Notes: a model not told the origin generated them from the letters alone. Numbered from the stretch's first letter, positions 1-9,467 are shown. The stretch is DNA of 64,000 bases from Aeromicrobium fastidiosum (GCF_017876595.1 NZ_JAGIOG010000001.1:3534001-3598000), one strand, 5' to 3'. Program-made: numbers and translations.

Positions 1-46
1 TTACGTGGCGGGTCCATCTGCATCGCGCACGTTAGCGACACGACGA

Positions 47-85
47 AGCGGGCGGCACGATCCCGGAGGATGCGTGCCGCCCGCT
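47..85 (-). terminator. Hairpin downstream of ctaF
   Basis: A 13-bp perfect inverted repeat (47-59 with 73-85) encloses a 13-nt loop that can itself pair at its ends. It lies 20 bp past the ctaF stop codon on the minus strand, so it probably ends the ctaC-ctaD-ctaF transcript. No T-run follows, as is usual in high-GC actinobacteria. Positions 1-46 hold no gene that I can support. Confidence 0.65.
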
Positions 86-104
86 GGCGTGTGTCAGGTG
101 CAGC

Positions 105-500
105 TCAGTGCGCGTGGATGCCGCGGTAGTACTCGAAGATCCAGCCGCACACCATCACGGCACCTATGCCGCAGCCGATGATGAACAGCCACCAGCCGAT
201 GACGACACCGAGAACGCAGACCGCGAGGGCCGCGGCGCAGAACAGCGGCCACCAGCTGTAGGGCGGGAAGAAGCCCTGCTCACCGGCACCGTCGGCGATC
301 TCGCCGTCGCTGCGATCCTCGGGACGATCGGGAATCTGCTTGGCGACGACGCCGAGGTAGAACCCCAGCAGCACGCACAGCAGGGTCGTCATGACCAGTG
401 CGGTGGTGCCGGTCGGGTCCTTGGTCAGCACCCAGTAGACGGGCGCGATCAGTGCGAAGAAGATTCCGCACGACAAGATGGTCCAGGTCTCGGCCTTCAT
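105..500 (-). CDS. ctaF: Cytochrome c oxidase subunit IV (actinobacterial type)
   Basis: This 131-residue membrane protein matches the actinobacterial subunit IV of the aa3-type cytochrome c oxidase. It has two hydrophobic segments near residues 5-25 and 32-52, a charged loop rich in Asp/Glu around 55-75, and two more hydrophobic segments near 85-108 and 108-122, ending in a YYRGIHAH tail. The length is typical for the family. It is the last gene of the oxidase operon, starting 3 nt after the ctaD stop, which suggests one transcript and stoichiometric assembly with subunits I and II in the cytoplasmic membrane. In mycobacteria the equivalent gene (Rv2199c) also sits next to ctaC. Confidence 0.93.
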   Translation of the reverse strand: MKAETWTILSCGIFFALIAPVYWVLTKDPTGTTALVMTTLLCVLLGFYLGVVAKQIPDRPEDRSDGEIADGAGEQGFFPPYSWWPLFCAAALAVCVLGVVIGWWLFIIGCGIGAVMVCGWIFEYYRGIHAH

Positions 501-503
501 GGA

Positions 504-2258
504 TCAGTGGTCACCCTTCGCATCTTTGATGGCTTCGCCCTTGCCGCTCACATCGGGAGCATCGGCGAAGATCGAGTCCTCACCGGGGTTGTGCGCCAGC
601 TCGAGCGCCGCGATCTCGGGGTGGTGCAGGTCGAAAGCTGGGCTCTCGGACCGGATGCGCGGCAGCGAGGTGAAGTTGTGGCGCGGCGGAGGCGAGGAGG
701 TCGCCCACTCCAGCGAGCGTCCCCAGCCCCACGGGTCGTCGAGTCCGACCAGCGGAGCCTTGCGGGACTTCCAGACGTTGAAGAAGAACGGCAGGGTCGA
801 CGCGCCCAGCAGGAACGCACCGATCGACGAGATCTCGTTGAGCGTCGTGAAGCCGTCACCCGGGCCGTAGTCGGCGTAGCGACGCGGGAAGCCCTCGACG
901 CCGAGCCAGTGCTGCACGAGGAACGTCAGGTGGAAGCCGATGAACAGCAGCCAGAAGTGGATCTTGCCGAGCTTCTCGTCGAGCATGCGACCCGTGAGCT
1001 TGGGCCACCAGAAATAGAAGCCCGCGAACATCGCGAACACGACGGTGCCGAACACGACGTAGTGGAAGTGCGCGACCACGAAGTAGCTGTCGGACAGCTG
1101 GAAGTCGAGCGTCGGCGAGGCCAGGATGACGCCCGTCAGACCACCGAAGAGGAAGGTCGTCAAGAAGCCCAGCGAGAAGATCAGCGGGGTGTCGAAGGAC
1201 AGGGATCCGCCCCACAACGTGCCGATCCAGTTGAAGAACTTGACTCCTGTCGGCACCGCGATCAGGAACGTCATGAACGAGAAGAACGCGAGGTCGACCG
1301 AACCCGTCACGAACATGTGGTGGGCCCACACCGCGACCGACAGCGCCGCGATCATCAGGGTCGCGCCGACCAGGCCGACGTAGCCGAAGATCGGCTTGCG
1401 GCTGAAGACGGGCAGGATCTCGGTGATGATGCCGAAGAACGGCAGCGCGATGATGTAGACCTCGGGGTGCCCGAAGAACCAGAACAGGTGCTGCCACAGG
1501 ATCGGTCCGCCGTTGGCGGCGTCGAACACGTGGGCACCCAGTCGGCGATCGGCCTCGAGCGACAGCAGCGCCGCGGCGAAGATCGGGAACGCGATCAGCA
1601 CGAGCATGCTCGTGACCAGCGTGTTCCAGACGAAGATCGGCATGCGGAACATCGTCATGCCGGGGGCGCGCATCGTGAAGATCGTGGTGATGAAGTTGAC
1701 GCCACCGAGGATCGTGCCGAGGCCCGACATCCACAGGCCCATGACCCACAGGTCACCGCCGATGCCCGGTGAGTTGACCGCATCGCTGAGCGGCGCGTAG
1801 GCGAACCAGCCGAAGCTCGCGGCACCACCGGGCACGAAGAAGCCGGAGACGACGATCGTGCTGCCGAACAGGTACAGCCAGTAGCTGAACATGTTGAGGC
1901 GCGGGAACGCGACGTCGGGCGCACCGATCTGCAGAGGCATGATCGCGTTGCCGAAGCCGAAGAACAGCGGAGTCGCGAACATCAGCAGCATGATCGTGCC
2001 GTGCATCGTGAACAGCTGGTTGTAGGTCTCGTCGTCGACGAACTGCGTGCCCGGCTGAGCCAGCTCGGCACGGATCATCAGGGCGAGGATGCCGCCGATG
2101 ATGAAGAAGGCGAACGACGTGACCAGGTACATGTTGCCGATGACCTTGTGGTCGGTCGTCGTGAGGACCGTGACGACCTTCTGTCCCAGGGTCCGCTCGC
2201 GGACTCCTGCACGGACATTGGTCGACCCGTCGTCGAATGCTGCTGTTGCGTCAACCAT
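504..2258 (-). CDS. ctaD: Cytochrome c oxidase subunit I
   Basis: Catalytic subunit of the aa3 oxidase: it accepts electrons from the cytochrome bcc complex and CuA, reduces oxygen at the haem a3-CuB site and pumps protons. The 584-residue protein has about twelve membrane segments. The low-spin haem ligand lies in [10 protein letters not shown], the CuB His and the cross-linked His-Tyr region in [14 protein letters not shown], the paired CuB histidines in WAHHMFVTG, and the haem a3/a ligands in [11 protein letters not shown]. Its ATG overlaps the ctaC stop codon (ATGA), so translation is probably coupled. In mycobacteria ctaD is elsewhere in the genome; here the three genes form one operon. 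Confidence 0.97.
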   Translation of the reverse strand: MVDATAAFDDGSTNVRAGVRERTLGQKVVTVLTTTDHKVIGNMYLVTSFAFFIIGGILALMIRAELAQPGTQFVDDETYNQLFTMHGTIMLLMFATPLFFGFGNAIMPLQIGAPDVAFPRLNMFSYWLYLFGSTIVVSGFFVPGGAASFGWFAYAPLSDAVNSPGIGGDLWVMGLWMSGLGTILGGVNFITTIFTMRAPGMTMFRMPIFVWNTLVTSMLVLIAFPIFAAALLSLEADRRLGAHVFDAANGGPILWQHLFWFFGHPEVYIIALPFFGIITEILPVFSRKPIFGYVGLVGATLMIAALSVAVWAHHMFVTGSVDLAFFSFMTFLIAVPTGVKFFNWIGTLWGGSLSFDTPLIFSLGFLTTFLFGGLTGVILASPTLDFQLSDSYFVVAHFHYVVFGTVVFAMFAGFYFWWPKLTGRMLDEKLGKIHFWLLFIGFHLTFLVQHWLGVEGFPRRYADYGPGDGFTTLNEISSIGAFLLGASTLPFFFNVWKSRKAPLVGLDDPWGWGRSLEWATSSPPPRHNFTSLPRIRSESPAFDLHHPEIAALELAHNPGEDSIFADAPDVSGKGEAIKDAKGDH

Positions 2259-3163
2259 CAGCTCTTGCCTGACCCGTCTCCCTGGACACCGGCGACGTCG
2301 CCGCTCTTGTCTTCACCGCGGAGACCTGCGATCTCGTTGGCTTCCTTGGCACCCTGGGGTGCTCCGATCTGCCCGGCCTTCTCGAGATCGTCGAGGTGCG
2401 CGGCGTACTTCTCCGGCGACACGACGTTGACCTTGAAGATCATGCGGGAGTGATAGAGACCGCACAGCTCTGCGCAGCGGCCCGTGAAGGTGCCCTCACG
2501 CGTCGGCGACAGGTCGAACGTGTTGACCTTGCCGGGCACGACGTCCATCTTGAAGTAGAACTCGGGGATCCAGAACGAGTGGATGACGTCGGGCGACTTC
2601 AGCTTGAACCGGACCGACTCGCCCACCGGGAGCCACAGCTCGGCCGGCTCCTGGGGCGTGCCGTAGTCGTAGACGTCCTGACCCTGGGTCGCGTCCTCGT
2701 CCATGTAGTTGAAGGCCCACTGCCACTTGCTGCCGACGACCTCGATCGTGTGATCGGGGTTGTCGACGCGCTCGAGCACGTTGTTCTGCGACGTGACGGT
2801 GTGGAAGAAGAACACCGCGACGATGATGACGGGCGCGAAGGTGTACAGCGCCTCGATCGGCAGGTTGTAGCGGACCTGCGCCGGGATCTCGTCGTCGCTG
2901 CGGCGGCGGTAGCGGATCATCGCGTACACGATGAGGCCGAAGACGAGCAGGAAGATCACGAGGACCGCGATCCATGCGCCGAGCCACAGCTCCCAGATGT
3001 CCTGGGTGCGGTCGGTGCTGCCGACCGGCAGCGCGAGACGCGCCAGATCCGAGTCAGCATCCGGTGCGCACCCACTCAAAGCGAGGGCGGCAACGAACAG
3101 AACCGCCAATTTCATCCGACCCACGGGGCGCCTTTCTGAACCATGACTGTCACGAGATGACAC
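2258..3163 (-). CDS. ctaC: Cytochrome c oxidase subunit II
   Basis: CuA-carrying subunit of the aa3 oxidase, anchored as a lipoprotein and by two membrane segments. A long basic n-region precedes a hydrophobic stretch ending in the lipobox LSGC. Two transmembrane helices follow (about residues 60-85 and 100-120), then the extracytoplasmic cupredoxin domain with the CuA motif [14 protein letters not shown] (Cys-x3-Cys-x3-His and Met). I place the start at the GTG at 3163 because TAAGGT lies 6 nt upstream, fitting a leaderless transcript. An internal ATG at 3115 directly before the signal peptide is the main alternative. The gene opens the ctaC-ctaD-ctaF operon. Confidence 0.93.
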   Translation of the reverse strand: MSSRDSHGSERRPVGRMKLAVLFVAALALSGCAPDADSDLARLALPVGSTDRTQDIWELWLGAWIAVLVIFLLVFGLIVYAMIRYRRRSDDEIPAQVRYNLPIEALYTFAPVIIVAVFFFHTVTSQNNVLERVDNPDHTIEVVGSKWQWAFNYMDEDATQGQDVYDYGTPQEPAELWLPVGESVRFKLKSPDVIHSFWIPEFYFKMDVVPGKVNTFDLSPTREGTFTGRCAELCGLYHSRMIFKVNVVSPEKYAAHLDDLEKAGQIGAPQGAKEANEIAGLRGEDKSGDVAGVQGDGSGKS

Positions 3164-3265
3164 GTCCACACCTTACTTCAGGCGCGCGTGCGTGGAGCGG
3201 TGAGGGCTGCCTGACCGGGGGGCGAGTCGTCGACCGGCCCGCCACCCCGACGGTCAACCCAGGGA

Positions 3266-4240
3266 TCAGCCCAGCGAGAGCGCTGCGTCGACCTCGGCAC
3301 GGGCCTCGTCGCCGTAGGCAGCGCCCAGCCGCGCGAGGAAGGCCTTGCGCTCCAGGACGTACTCCTGCGTGCCCGTCGTCTCGACGACGCTGGCCGCGAT
3401 CGTGCAGCCGATCTGCGCGGAGCGCTCGAAGCCGAGGTCGGCTGCGATGCCGGCCAGGAAGCCCGCCCGGAAGCTGTCGCCGACGCCGGTGGGGTCGACC
3501 GCGACGACGCCCTGGATCGCCTTGACCTCGACCGGGGCACCGTCGGCCGGCAGCACCGTGACGCCGTCCTTGCCGCGCGTGATGACCTGGGTGCCGACGT
3601 GCGAGCGGACGTCGTCGGCGCTCCAGCCGGTCTTCTGCTGGATCAGCGACGCCTCGTAGTCGTTGCTGAACAGGTAGGTGGCGCCGTCGATGAGCTCGCG
3701 GATGACATCGCCCTCGGCCCACGCGAGCTGCTGCGAGGGATCGGCCGCGAACGGAATGCCCTGGTCGCGGCAGGTGCTGGTGTGACGGAGCATGCCCTCG
3801 GGGTCGTCGGGGCCGATCAGCACGAGGTCGTAGTCGGAGCCGACTGCGAGCAGGTCGATGTCGCGGGACTCGGCCATGGCACCGGCGTAGAACGTCGCGA
3901 ACTGGGCGAGCTCGGTGTCGGTCGTGCACACGAAGCGCGCCGTGTGGCGGGTCTCGGAGACCAGCACGCCGCTGGTGTCGACACCGGCGGCGTCGAGCCA
4001 GCCGCGGTACTCGGTCTCGAAGTCGCGGCCGACGGCACCGACCAGCAGGGCGCGGTGGCCGAGCTTGGCGAGGGCGAAGGCGATGTTGGCACCGCACCCG
4101 CCGCGCCGGACGTCGAGATCATCGACGAGGAATGACAGCGAGATCTTGTCGAGCTGGTCGGGGACCAACGAGTCGACGAACTTGCCCGGGAAGGTCATGA
4201 GGTGATCGGTGGCGATCGAACCGGTGATGGCGAGGTGCAC
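3266..4240 (-). CDS. adoK: PfkB-family adenosine kinase
   Basis: This is a 324-residue ribokinase/PfkB-fold kinase whose N-terminus (LAITGSIATDHLMTFPG) closely resembles mycobacterial AdoK (Rv2202c), which phosphorylates adenosine to AMP in purine salvage. The glycine-rich substrate lid lies near RRGGCGANIAFALAKLG, and the C-terminal PfkB signature DPTGVGDSFRAGFLAG carries the catalytic Asp and anion hole. The GTG start at 4240 is chosen because TATGGT sits exactly 6 nt upstream; two codons of longer frame exist. It is flanked by the ctaC operon and erpA as in mycobacteria, which supports orthology. Another nucleoside or sugar substrate cannot be excluded. Confidence 0.88.
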   Translation of the reverse strand: MHLAITGSIATDHLMTFPGKFVDSLVPDQLDKISLSFLVDDLDVRRGGCGANIAFALAKLGHRALLVGAVGRDFETEYRGWLDAAGVDTSGVLVSETRHTARFVCTTDTELAQFATFYAGAMAESRDIDLLAVGSDYDLVLIGPDDPEGMLRHTSTCRDQGIPFAADPSQQLAWAEGDVIRELIDGATYLFSNDYEASLIQQKTGWSADDVRSHVGTQVITRGKDGVTVLPADGAPVEVKAIQGVVAVDPTGVGDSFRAGFLAGIAADLGFERSAQIGCTIAASVVETTGTQEYVLERKAFLARLGAAYGDEARAEVDAALSLG

Positions 4241-4246
4241 CCACAC

Positions 4247-4252
4247 ACCATA
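4247..4252 (-). promoter_or_regulatory. Leaderless -10 element of adoK
   Basis: TATGGT on the minus strand is followed by 6 nt and the GTG start of adoK. It matches the TANNNT-N6/7-RTG arrangement seen at many starts in this window, so the mRNA probably begins at the start codon. Confidence 0.6.
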
Positions 4253-4256
4253 GACA

Positions 4257-4283
4257 ACGCCCTCCTGCTGTGCAGGAGGGCGT
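4257..4283. terminator. Perfect 12-bp hairpin between erpA and adoK
   Basis: A perfect inverted repeat with 12-bp arms (4257-4268 and 4272-4283) and a 3-nt loop lies between erpA and adoK. On the minus strand it follows erpA by about 110 nt and sits just upstream of the adoK -10 element, so it probably separates the two transcripts. There is no T-tract. Positions 4284-4395 hold no gene that I can support. Confidence 0.65.
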
Positions 4284-4395
4284 CGTGTGAGGAATCTCTG
4301 GGCGTCAGGCCGTAACCCGACCGGCGGCCTTCACTATCCCGCCGGTCTTCGACCGACGCAGGACAGGAGCCGGCGGAGCCGGCAGCCGTGAAGGT

Positions 4396-4755
4396 CTAGT
4401 GGAACGAGTCGCCGCAGGCGCAGGAGCCGGTGGCCGCCGGGTTGTCGATCGTGAAGCCCTGCTTCTCGATCGTGTCGACGAAGTCGATCGTCGCGCCGCC
4501 GAGGTACGGCAGGCTCATGCGGTCGACGACGACGTTGACGCCGCCGAAGCCGAACGTCTGGTCGCCGTCGAGCGAGCGCTCGTCGAAGAACAGCTGGTAG
4601 CGGAGGCCGGAGCAGCCGCCGGGCTGGACGGCGATGCGCAGCGCGAGATCGTCGCGTCCCTCCTGGGCCAGCAGGCTCGCGACCTTCTCGGCAGCTCCGT
4701 CGCTGAGGCTGACACCGGTGGGTGCCTCGGTGGTGGTCTCGGTCTCGACTGTCAT
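4396..4755 (-). CDS. erpA: HesB/IscA-family iron-sulfur cluster carrier
   Basis: A 119-residue A-type carrier that holds and delivers Fe-S clusters to apoproteins. The three conserved cysteines are Cys48 in QPGGCSGLRY and Cys112/Cys114 in GSCACGDSFH at the extreme C-terminus. The length fits the family, with a short Thr/Glu-rich N-terminal extension. The start is supported by a GGGAG ribosome binding site. The mycobacterial counterpart Rv2204c has the same position between adoK and glxK. Two Fe-S enzymes in this window, LipA and the radical SAM protein at 20.4-22.0 kb, are possible clients, but no genetic link is visible. Confidence 0.92.
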   Translation of the reverse strand: MTVETETTTEAPTGVSLSDGAAEKVASLLAQEGRDDLALRIAVQPGGCSGLRYQLFFDERSLDGDQTFGFGGVNVVVDRMSLPYLGGATIDFVDTIEKQGFTIDNPAATGSCACGDSFH

Positions 4756-4833
4756 GTGAACTCCCGAAGGTCTGGTCTGGACTCGTCGCTCAGGTCAACG
4801 TGCGCCGCGACGATTCCATTCCATCGTACGCCG

Positions 4834-5949
4834 TCAGCCCAGTCGTCGCGGCGACCACGTGCGGGCGACGCGCTCGGCCAGGTCGGCGAGGTGCCGAGCC
4901 GGCTCGGCCATGGACGCGTCGACGTCGACCCGCTCGGTGACGCCGTAGGCCGACTCGACCCCCATGGCGCGCATCTCCCGCGAGCCGACGAGCACCTGCC
5001 CGGCCAGGACGATGCACGGCCGCGCGGCCGCAGCAGCCACCGCCGCCACCCCGTGGACGACCTTGCCGGCCCGTGACGAGAAGTCGTAGGTGCCCTCGCC
5101 GGTCACGACGAGGTCGTGGTCGCCGGCGCGAGCCGTGAGGCCGACGGTCTCGGCGACCAGCTCGATGCCGGATACGACGGTGCCGCCGAGCAGCATCAGC
5201 GCGAAGCCCAGCCCTCCGGCGGCTCCGGCCCCCGGAGCGTCGGCCGGTCGGCGGTCGGCAGGCGTGGACCCGCACACGGCGACGACGAAGCGGTCGAGCC
5301 AGCCGTCGACCTGGATGATCTGGTCGTCGGTGAGGCCCTTCTGCGGGCCGAACGTCTTGGTGGCCCCGAACATGCCGAGCAGGGTCACGTCGACGTCTGC
5401 GGCGATCACGAGCTCGACGCCGTCGAGGCGTGCCAAGGCTCCGGACAGGTCGACGCGCGTGACGTCCGCGAGGGCCGCGGGCCCGGCGTCGAGGGCGACG
5501 TCGGCGGTCGCTCCGAGCGCTGCGAGCAGCCCCGCTCCCCCGTCGTTGGTCGCGCTGCCGCCGAGCCCCACGACCACGCGGCGAGCTCCCGCGTCGATGG
5601 CGGCGGCGACGGCCTGCCCCACCCCGAACGTCGAGGCGTTGAGCGGGTCGCGTGGATCGGCCAGGTGGAGACCGCACGCCTGGGCGCTCTCGACGTAGGC
5701 CGTGCCGTCGAGGTGCAGCACCGTGACCGGCACGGCGTCGCCCAGCGGCCCGCGCACCGTGACGACCGCGAGCTCACCGCCGGTCGCGGCGTGCAGGACG
5801 TCGACGAAGCCCGGACCGCCGTCGGCCATCGCCGCGGCGGTCAGCACGTCGTCGGGGGCGTGCCTGCCCCAGCCCTCGATGATCGCGGCAGCCGCTGCCG
5901 GCGCCGTCAACGTCCCCCCGAACGAGTCGGGGGCGACGAGGATCTTCAC
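4834..5949 (-). CDS. glxK: Glycerate kinase
   Basis: A 371-residue protein of the GlxK/GarK glycerate kinase family, which phosphorylates D-glycerate with ATP. It begins KILVAPDSFGGTLTA, the conserved nucleotide-site start of the family, and carries MADGGPGFVDVL, VGLGGSATNDGGAG and GATKTFGPQKGL. I choose the GTG at 5949 because homology begins there; the frame stays open for another 250 codons upstream, but that part lies antisense or out of frame inside aspT. It follows aspT by 11 nt and is probably co-transcribed with it. Synteny with mycobacterial Rv2205c supports the call. Confidence 0.92.
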   Translation of the reverse strand: MKILVAPDSFGGTLTAPAAAAAIIEGWGRHAPDDVLTAAAMADGGPGFVDVLHAATGGELAVVTVRGPLGDAVPVTVLHLDGTAYVESAQACGLHLADPRDPLNASTFGVGQAVAAAIDAGARRVVVGLGGSATNDGGAGLLAALGATADVALDAGPAALADVTRVDLSGALARLDGVELVIAADVDVTLLGMFGATKTFGPQKGLTDDQIIQVDGWLDRFVVAVCGSTPADRRPADAPGAGAAGGLGFALMLLGGTVVSGIELVAETVGLTARAGDHDLVVTGEGTYDFSSRAGKVVHGVAAVAAAAARPCIVLAGQVLVGSREMRAMGVESAYGVTERVDVDASMAEPARHLADLAERVARTWSPRRLG

Positions 5950-5960
5950 GCCGGGCCGAC

Positions 5961-7232
5961 CTAGCCCGCCAGGACCTGCTCGGCCGCGGCGATCAGGACG
6001 CTCGTGGCGAGCACGTCGATCGCGACCGCGAGCTCGTCGGGCGAGGGGTACGACGGGGCGATGCGGATGTTGCGGTCGCGCGGGTCGTCGCCGTACGGGA
6101 ACGCCGCCCCTGCCGGGGTCATGGCGACGCCGGCCTCGCGGGTCAGCTCGATGACGCGCGACGCCGTGCCGTCGACGACGTCGAGACTGACGAAGTAGCC
6201 GCCCTTCGGCTCGGTCCAGCTCGCGACGCCGTAGGGCGCGAGCCGGTCGTGCAGGATCGAGACGACGGCCTCGAACTTGGGGGCCAGGATGTCGCGGTGG
6301 CCAGCCATGAGGGCGTGGACGCCGTCGACGTCCTTGAGGTAGCGGGCGTGCCGCAGCTGGTTGACCTTGTCGGGTCCGATCGTCCGCTTGCCCAGGTGCG
6401 AGAGGTACCAGGCGATGTTGTCGGCCGAGCTGCCGAGGAAGCAGACGCCCGAGCCGGCGAACGTGATCTTCGACGTCGAGGCGAAGATCACGGGACGGTC
6501 GGGGTGGCCCGAGGCAGAGCACAGGCCGAGAATGTCGGCGGTCTTGGTCTGCTGCTCGGTGAGGTGGTGCACCGCGTATGCGTTGTCCCAGAAGATCCGG
6601 AAGTCGGGTGCCGCGGTCTCGAGGGCGGCGAGCTCGGCGGCGACCGCCTCGCTGACGACGGAGCCGGTGGGGTTGCTGTACGTCGGGACGAGCCACATGC
6701 CCTTGACCGACGGGTCCTTGACGGCCTCGCGGACGGCGTCGACGTCGGGGCCGTCGTCATTGAGCGGCACCGTCACCATCTCGATGCCGTACTCCTCGAG
6801 CAGCGCGAAGTGGCGGTCGTACCCCGGTGCCGGGCAGATGAACTTGACCGACTCCTCGACGCCCCACGGCTGCTCGGAGCCCGGGACGCCGTGGAACAGG
6901 GCGAACACGAGGTTGTCGTGCATCATGGCCAGGCTCGCGTTGTCGCCGGCGACGACCTGCTCGACCGGCACCTGCATGATCGGCGCGAAGATCTCGCGGA
7001 TCTCCGTCAGACCGGTCAGCCCGCCGTAGTTGCGCGTGTCGACGCCACCTGCGTCGCGGAAGTCGTCGCCGGGCAGCGTCAGGAGCTCGTTGGAGAGATC
7101 CAGCTGCTCGGGCGATGGCTTGCCGCGGGTGAGATCGAGCTTGAGGCCCCGCTGCTTCAGGGCGCTGTGCGCGGCCGTCTGCTCGTCGAGGAGGGACTGC
7201 ACCTGGTCACGGGAGAGATCGTCGAGGCTCAC
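5961..7232 (-). CDS. aspT: Aspartate aminotransferase, AspT type (class I, PF12897)
   Basis: A 423-residue PLP enzyme very similar in sequence pattern to M. tuberculosis AspT (Rv3722c), the main aspartate:2-oxoglutarate transaminase. Shared blocks include LDLTRGKPSPEQLDLSNELL, TRNYGGL, FRIFWDNAYAVH and the PLP-lysine motif FASTSKITFAG. The C-terminus carries NIRIAPSYPS with the carboxylate-binding Arg. The GTG start is preceded by TAGGTT at 6 nt, so the transcript is probably leaderless. In mycobacteria aspT is not part of this gene block, so its position between glxK and the psp genes is a local rearrangement. Confidence 0.92.
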   Translation of the reverse strand: MSLDDLSRDQVQSLLDEQTAAHSALKQRGLKLDLTRGKPSPEQLDLSNELLTLPGDDFRDAGGVDTRNYGGLTGLTEIREIFAPIMQVPVEQVVAGDNASLAMMHDNLVFALFHGVPGSEQPWGVEESVKFICPAPGYDRHFALLEEYGIEMVTVPLNDDGPDVDAVREAVKDPSVKGMWLVPTYSNPTGSVVSEAVAAELAALETAAPDFRIFWDNAYAVHHLTEQQTKTADILGLCSASGHPDRPVIFASTSKITFAGSGVCFLGSSADNIAWYLSHLGKRTIGPDKVNQLRHARYLKDVDGVHALMAGHRDILAPKFEAVVSILHDRLAPYGVASWTEPKGGYFVSLDVVDGTASRVIELTREAGVAMTPAGAAFPYGDDPRDRNIRIAPSYPSPDELAVAIDVLATSVLIAAAEQVLAG

Positions 7233-7269
7233 GTCACCAACCTATCCCCCGACCGGCGACGACAGCGGC

Positions 7270-7839
7270 TCAGGCCAGGCCGGGCGCGCCCCAGATCGCG
7301 AGCCACTTGGTGAGGTCGGGCTCGACCGGCACGTCGCCCGCGATGACCCCGCGCAGCTGCAGCTCGAGGGCGTTGTCGCGGCGCTCGTCAGTCTCGGGTG
7401 CGAACGGGTAGAACGTGCCCCGCTTGTAGAGGTAGACCAGCCCCACGGGCCGACCGGCGGGGCTCGTGAATCCGAACGTCGAGCACAACAGCGCGGTGCC
7501 GAAGCCGGCATCGGCGAGCGAGCTGTTGACCGCGTGGAGATCGGTCACGAGCCCCGACACGTCGGCGTCGGTGCGGGTCACGGTGAGCCAGTGGAAGCCG
7601 AACCGGTCGTCGCTGCGGGCGACGGTCGAGCCCGGGGAGGACGTGATGATCTGCTCGGCGTCGGCCATCACGGCGTCGTCGGCCTGGCCCTCCATGTCGC
7701 GGAAGCACACCGATCCCGACCCGGTCGGGACGAATCCCTCGAGCTGCATCGAGATGACCGCTTGCGGCACCGAGAACAGCACGTCGAGATCGGCCTGCGG
7801 CGGCTTGGAGCGCCCGAGGATGCCGTCGAAGAAGCCCAT
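7270..7839 (-). CDS. pspAB: PspA-associated protein PspAB
   Basis: A 189-residue soluble protein beginning MGFFDGILGRSKPPQADLDV, the usual start of the actinobacterial PspAB family. Its biochemical function is unknown. It is encoded 7 nt after htpX and downstream of pspA, the standard three-gene order pspA-htpX-pspAB, and is therefore linked to the membrane-stress response by context. No membrane segment, signal peptide or catalytic motif is visible. I rely on the N-terminal motif and gene order for the name. Confidence 0.85.
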   Translation of the reverse strand: MGFFDGILGRSKPPQADLDVLFSVPQAVISMQLEGFVPTGSGSVCFRDMEGQADDAVMADAEQIITSSPGSTVARSDDRFGFHWLTVTRTDADVSGLVTDLHAVNSSLADAGFGTALLCSTFGFTSPAGRPVGLVYLYKRGTFYPFAPETDERRDNALELQLRGVIAGDVPVEPDLTKWLAIWGAPGLA

Positions 7840-7846
7840 CTCGGCC

Positions 7847-8755
7847 TCAGCCCTGCTCGGACAGCTCGGCGCTGACCTTGGCCAGCTGGTCGAGGCGCTG
7901 CTGCAGCGGCGGGTGCGTCGAGAACAGAGCGCCGATCGACTCGCGGCTGATCGCGGGCGCGAAGAAGAACGCGCTCATGGCCTGGCTCTCGCGCAGGTCG
8001 CTGTTGGGGATGCGCGACATGTCGCCGGAGATCTTGACGAGCGCCGACGACAGCTTGGACGGACGGCCGGTCATGTAGGCACCGCTGCGATCAGCGCTGA
8101 GCTCGCGGTAGCGCGAGAGGCCCCTGATGAGCACGAAGCTGATGGCGTAGACCACGAGGCTGACGAGGAACACCACGATGAACGCCGGCCCACCGTTGTT
8201 GTTGTTGCGGTCGCGTCCTCCGCTGAACATCCCGCCGAAGTACATGCCGTAGCGCGTGATGAAGCCCGCGAGCAGGCCGATCGACGAGGCGACCGTCATG
8301 ACCGTGACGTCGCGGTTGGCGACGTGCGAGAGCTCGTGGGCCAGGACGCCCTCCAGCTCGTCGGCGTCGAGGCGCTGCATGATGCCGGTCGTGACGCAGA
8401 CGGCCGAGTGGCTGGGAGTGCGTCCAGTCGCGAATGCGTTGGGCATGTCGGTGACGGCGATCGCCACCCGGGGCTTGGGCATGTCGGCCAGGACGCAGAG
8501 ACGGTCGATCATGGCGTGCAGCTCTGGGGCCTGGTGCGGCTCGACCACCTGGGCCCGCATCGACTTCAAGGCCAACGAGTCGGAGAAGTACCACTGTCCC
8601 CACGCCATGGCGAGGACCACGATGAAGCCGATGGCTCCCAGAGGTGTCTGGTAAAGAACCGCCGCGAACAGGAGGTAGAGCGCGCCGAGTCCGAGGCTCA
8701 CGCCACCCATGCGCAGCGACAGGCCGCGGTCGGTCTTAAACCTGCTTCGGGCCAT
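7847..8755 (-). CDS. htpX: Zinc metalloprotease HtpX
   Basis: A 302-residue M48-family membrane protease that degrades damaged or misassembled membrane proteins. Two hydrophobic hairpins near residues 15-35 and 37-55 precede the zinc motif in GVLAHELSHVANRD (HExxH), and two further membrane segments follow around residues 150-215, with the third zinc ligand Glu in RELSADRSGAYM. The ATG at 8755 overlaps the 3-prime end of pspA by 20 nt, so it is probably translated from the pspA transcript. A longer open frame upstream lies inside pspA and is rejected. Confidence 0.94.
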   Translation of the reverse strand: MARSRFKTDRGLSLRMGGVSLGLGALYLLFAAVLYQTPLGAIGFIVVLAMAWGQWYFSDSLALKSMRAQVVEPHQAPELHAMIDRLCVLADMPKPRVAIAVTDMPNAFATGRTPSHSAVCVTTGIMQRLDADELEGVLAHELSHVANRDVTVMTVASSIGLLAGFITRYGMYFGGMFSGGRDRNNNNGGPAFIVVFLVSLVVYAISFVLIRGLSRYRELSADRSGAYMTGRPSKLSSALVKISGDMSRIPNSDLRESQAMSAFFFAPAISRESIGALFSTHPPLQQRLDQLAKVSAELSEQG

Positions 8756-9467
8756 CGGGGTCCTCCTGGGTGGTCTGCTGGTCGTGCGTGATCTGCTCGA
8801 GCTGGCGGTCGACCTCGGTGCCGTCGAGCGCCGCGTCGAACTGTCGGGCCAGCGCGGCGTCGGCCGACTCCCCCGCCGTGCCGACGACGCCCTCGGCCAC
8901 GAGCTCGTCGACGGCGTCTGCCTTGGCCTCCATCTCGCGGGTGCGACGGTCGGCGGCCTCCATGGCCTGCCCGACCTCGCTGACAGTGGAGTTGATGCCG
9001 TTCGTCGCGCTGCTGATCTCGGCACGCGCCGATGCCGCGGTGTGACGGGCCGACAGGGTGTCCTTGCGGACGCGGAAGCTCTCGACGTCCTGGCGAATGC
9101 GGTCGGCCGACAGCTCAAGCTTGCGCTCCTCGGCCAGCAGGTCGTCGCGCTGCGCCTGCAGGTCGGACGCCGTCGCCTCGAGCGTCACCTTGCGGGTCAG
9201 CACGGCCCGCGCGTCGTCGTCACGACCCGCCGCGACGGCGTCCTTGGCCTGCTGGTCGAGCTGGGCCGTCTGCTGGGCCAGCTGGGCGAGCTGCAGGTCG
9301 ACGCGCTTGCGACTCGTGGAGACGTCGGCTACCCCGCGCAGGACCTGCTGCAGGAGCCCGGTCTGGGTGCGATACGTCTGGTCGAGACGATCCTTGAGCG
9401 CACCTGCGTCGTCGCCCCCGGACCGCCGCGATCCCCACCACTTCGAGACGCGATCACCGATGCTCAT
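8736..9467 (-). CDS. pspA: PspA/IM30 family protein
   Basis: A 243-residue, almost entirely alpha-helical coiled-coil protein of the PspA/IM30/Vipp1 family, which binds stressed membranes and forms ESCRT-III-like assemblies. It begins MSIGDRVSKWWGSR; Glu-, Gln- and Lys-rich heptads run from about residue 20 to 200, and the tail is acidic and Gln-rich. It heads the pspA-htpX-pspAB operon. TAGGCT lies 7 nt before the ATG, indicating a leaderless transcript, and the divergent DUF3043 gene starts only 30 bp away. Confidence 0.88.
   Translation of the reverse strand: MSIGDRVSKWWGSRRSGGDDAGALKDRLDQTYRTQTGLLQQVLRGVADVSTSRKRVDLQLAQLAQQTAQLDQQAKDAVAAGRDDDARAVLTRKVTLEATASDLQAQRDDLLAEERKLELSADRIRQDVESFRVRKDTLSARHTAASARAEISSATNGINSTVSEVGQAMEAADRRTREMEAKADAVDELVAEGVVGTAGESADAALARQFDAALDGTEVDRQLEQITHDQQTTQEDPDGPKQV

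Noticed and set aside
1..46. Possible 3-prime end of a minus-strand gene at the window edge (TAA at positions 3-1)
   Set aside because: The frame upstream is only a few codons long and is crossed by the terminator hairpin.
108..1772. Long plus-strand open frame opposite ctaD
   Set aside because: Low-complexity Arg/Glu/Asp-rich translation, antisense to an unmistakable oxidase gene; a by-product of high-GC codon use.
5950..6696. N-terminal extension of glycerate kinase by about 250 residues
   Set aside because: The family begins at KILVAPDSFGG; the extension overlaps aspT in another frame and is Arg-rich.
8756..9118. N-terminal extension of HtpX by 121 residues
   Set aside because: It overlaps pspA and is Ser/Arg-rich; homology starts at the ATG at 8755.
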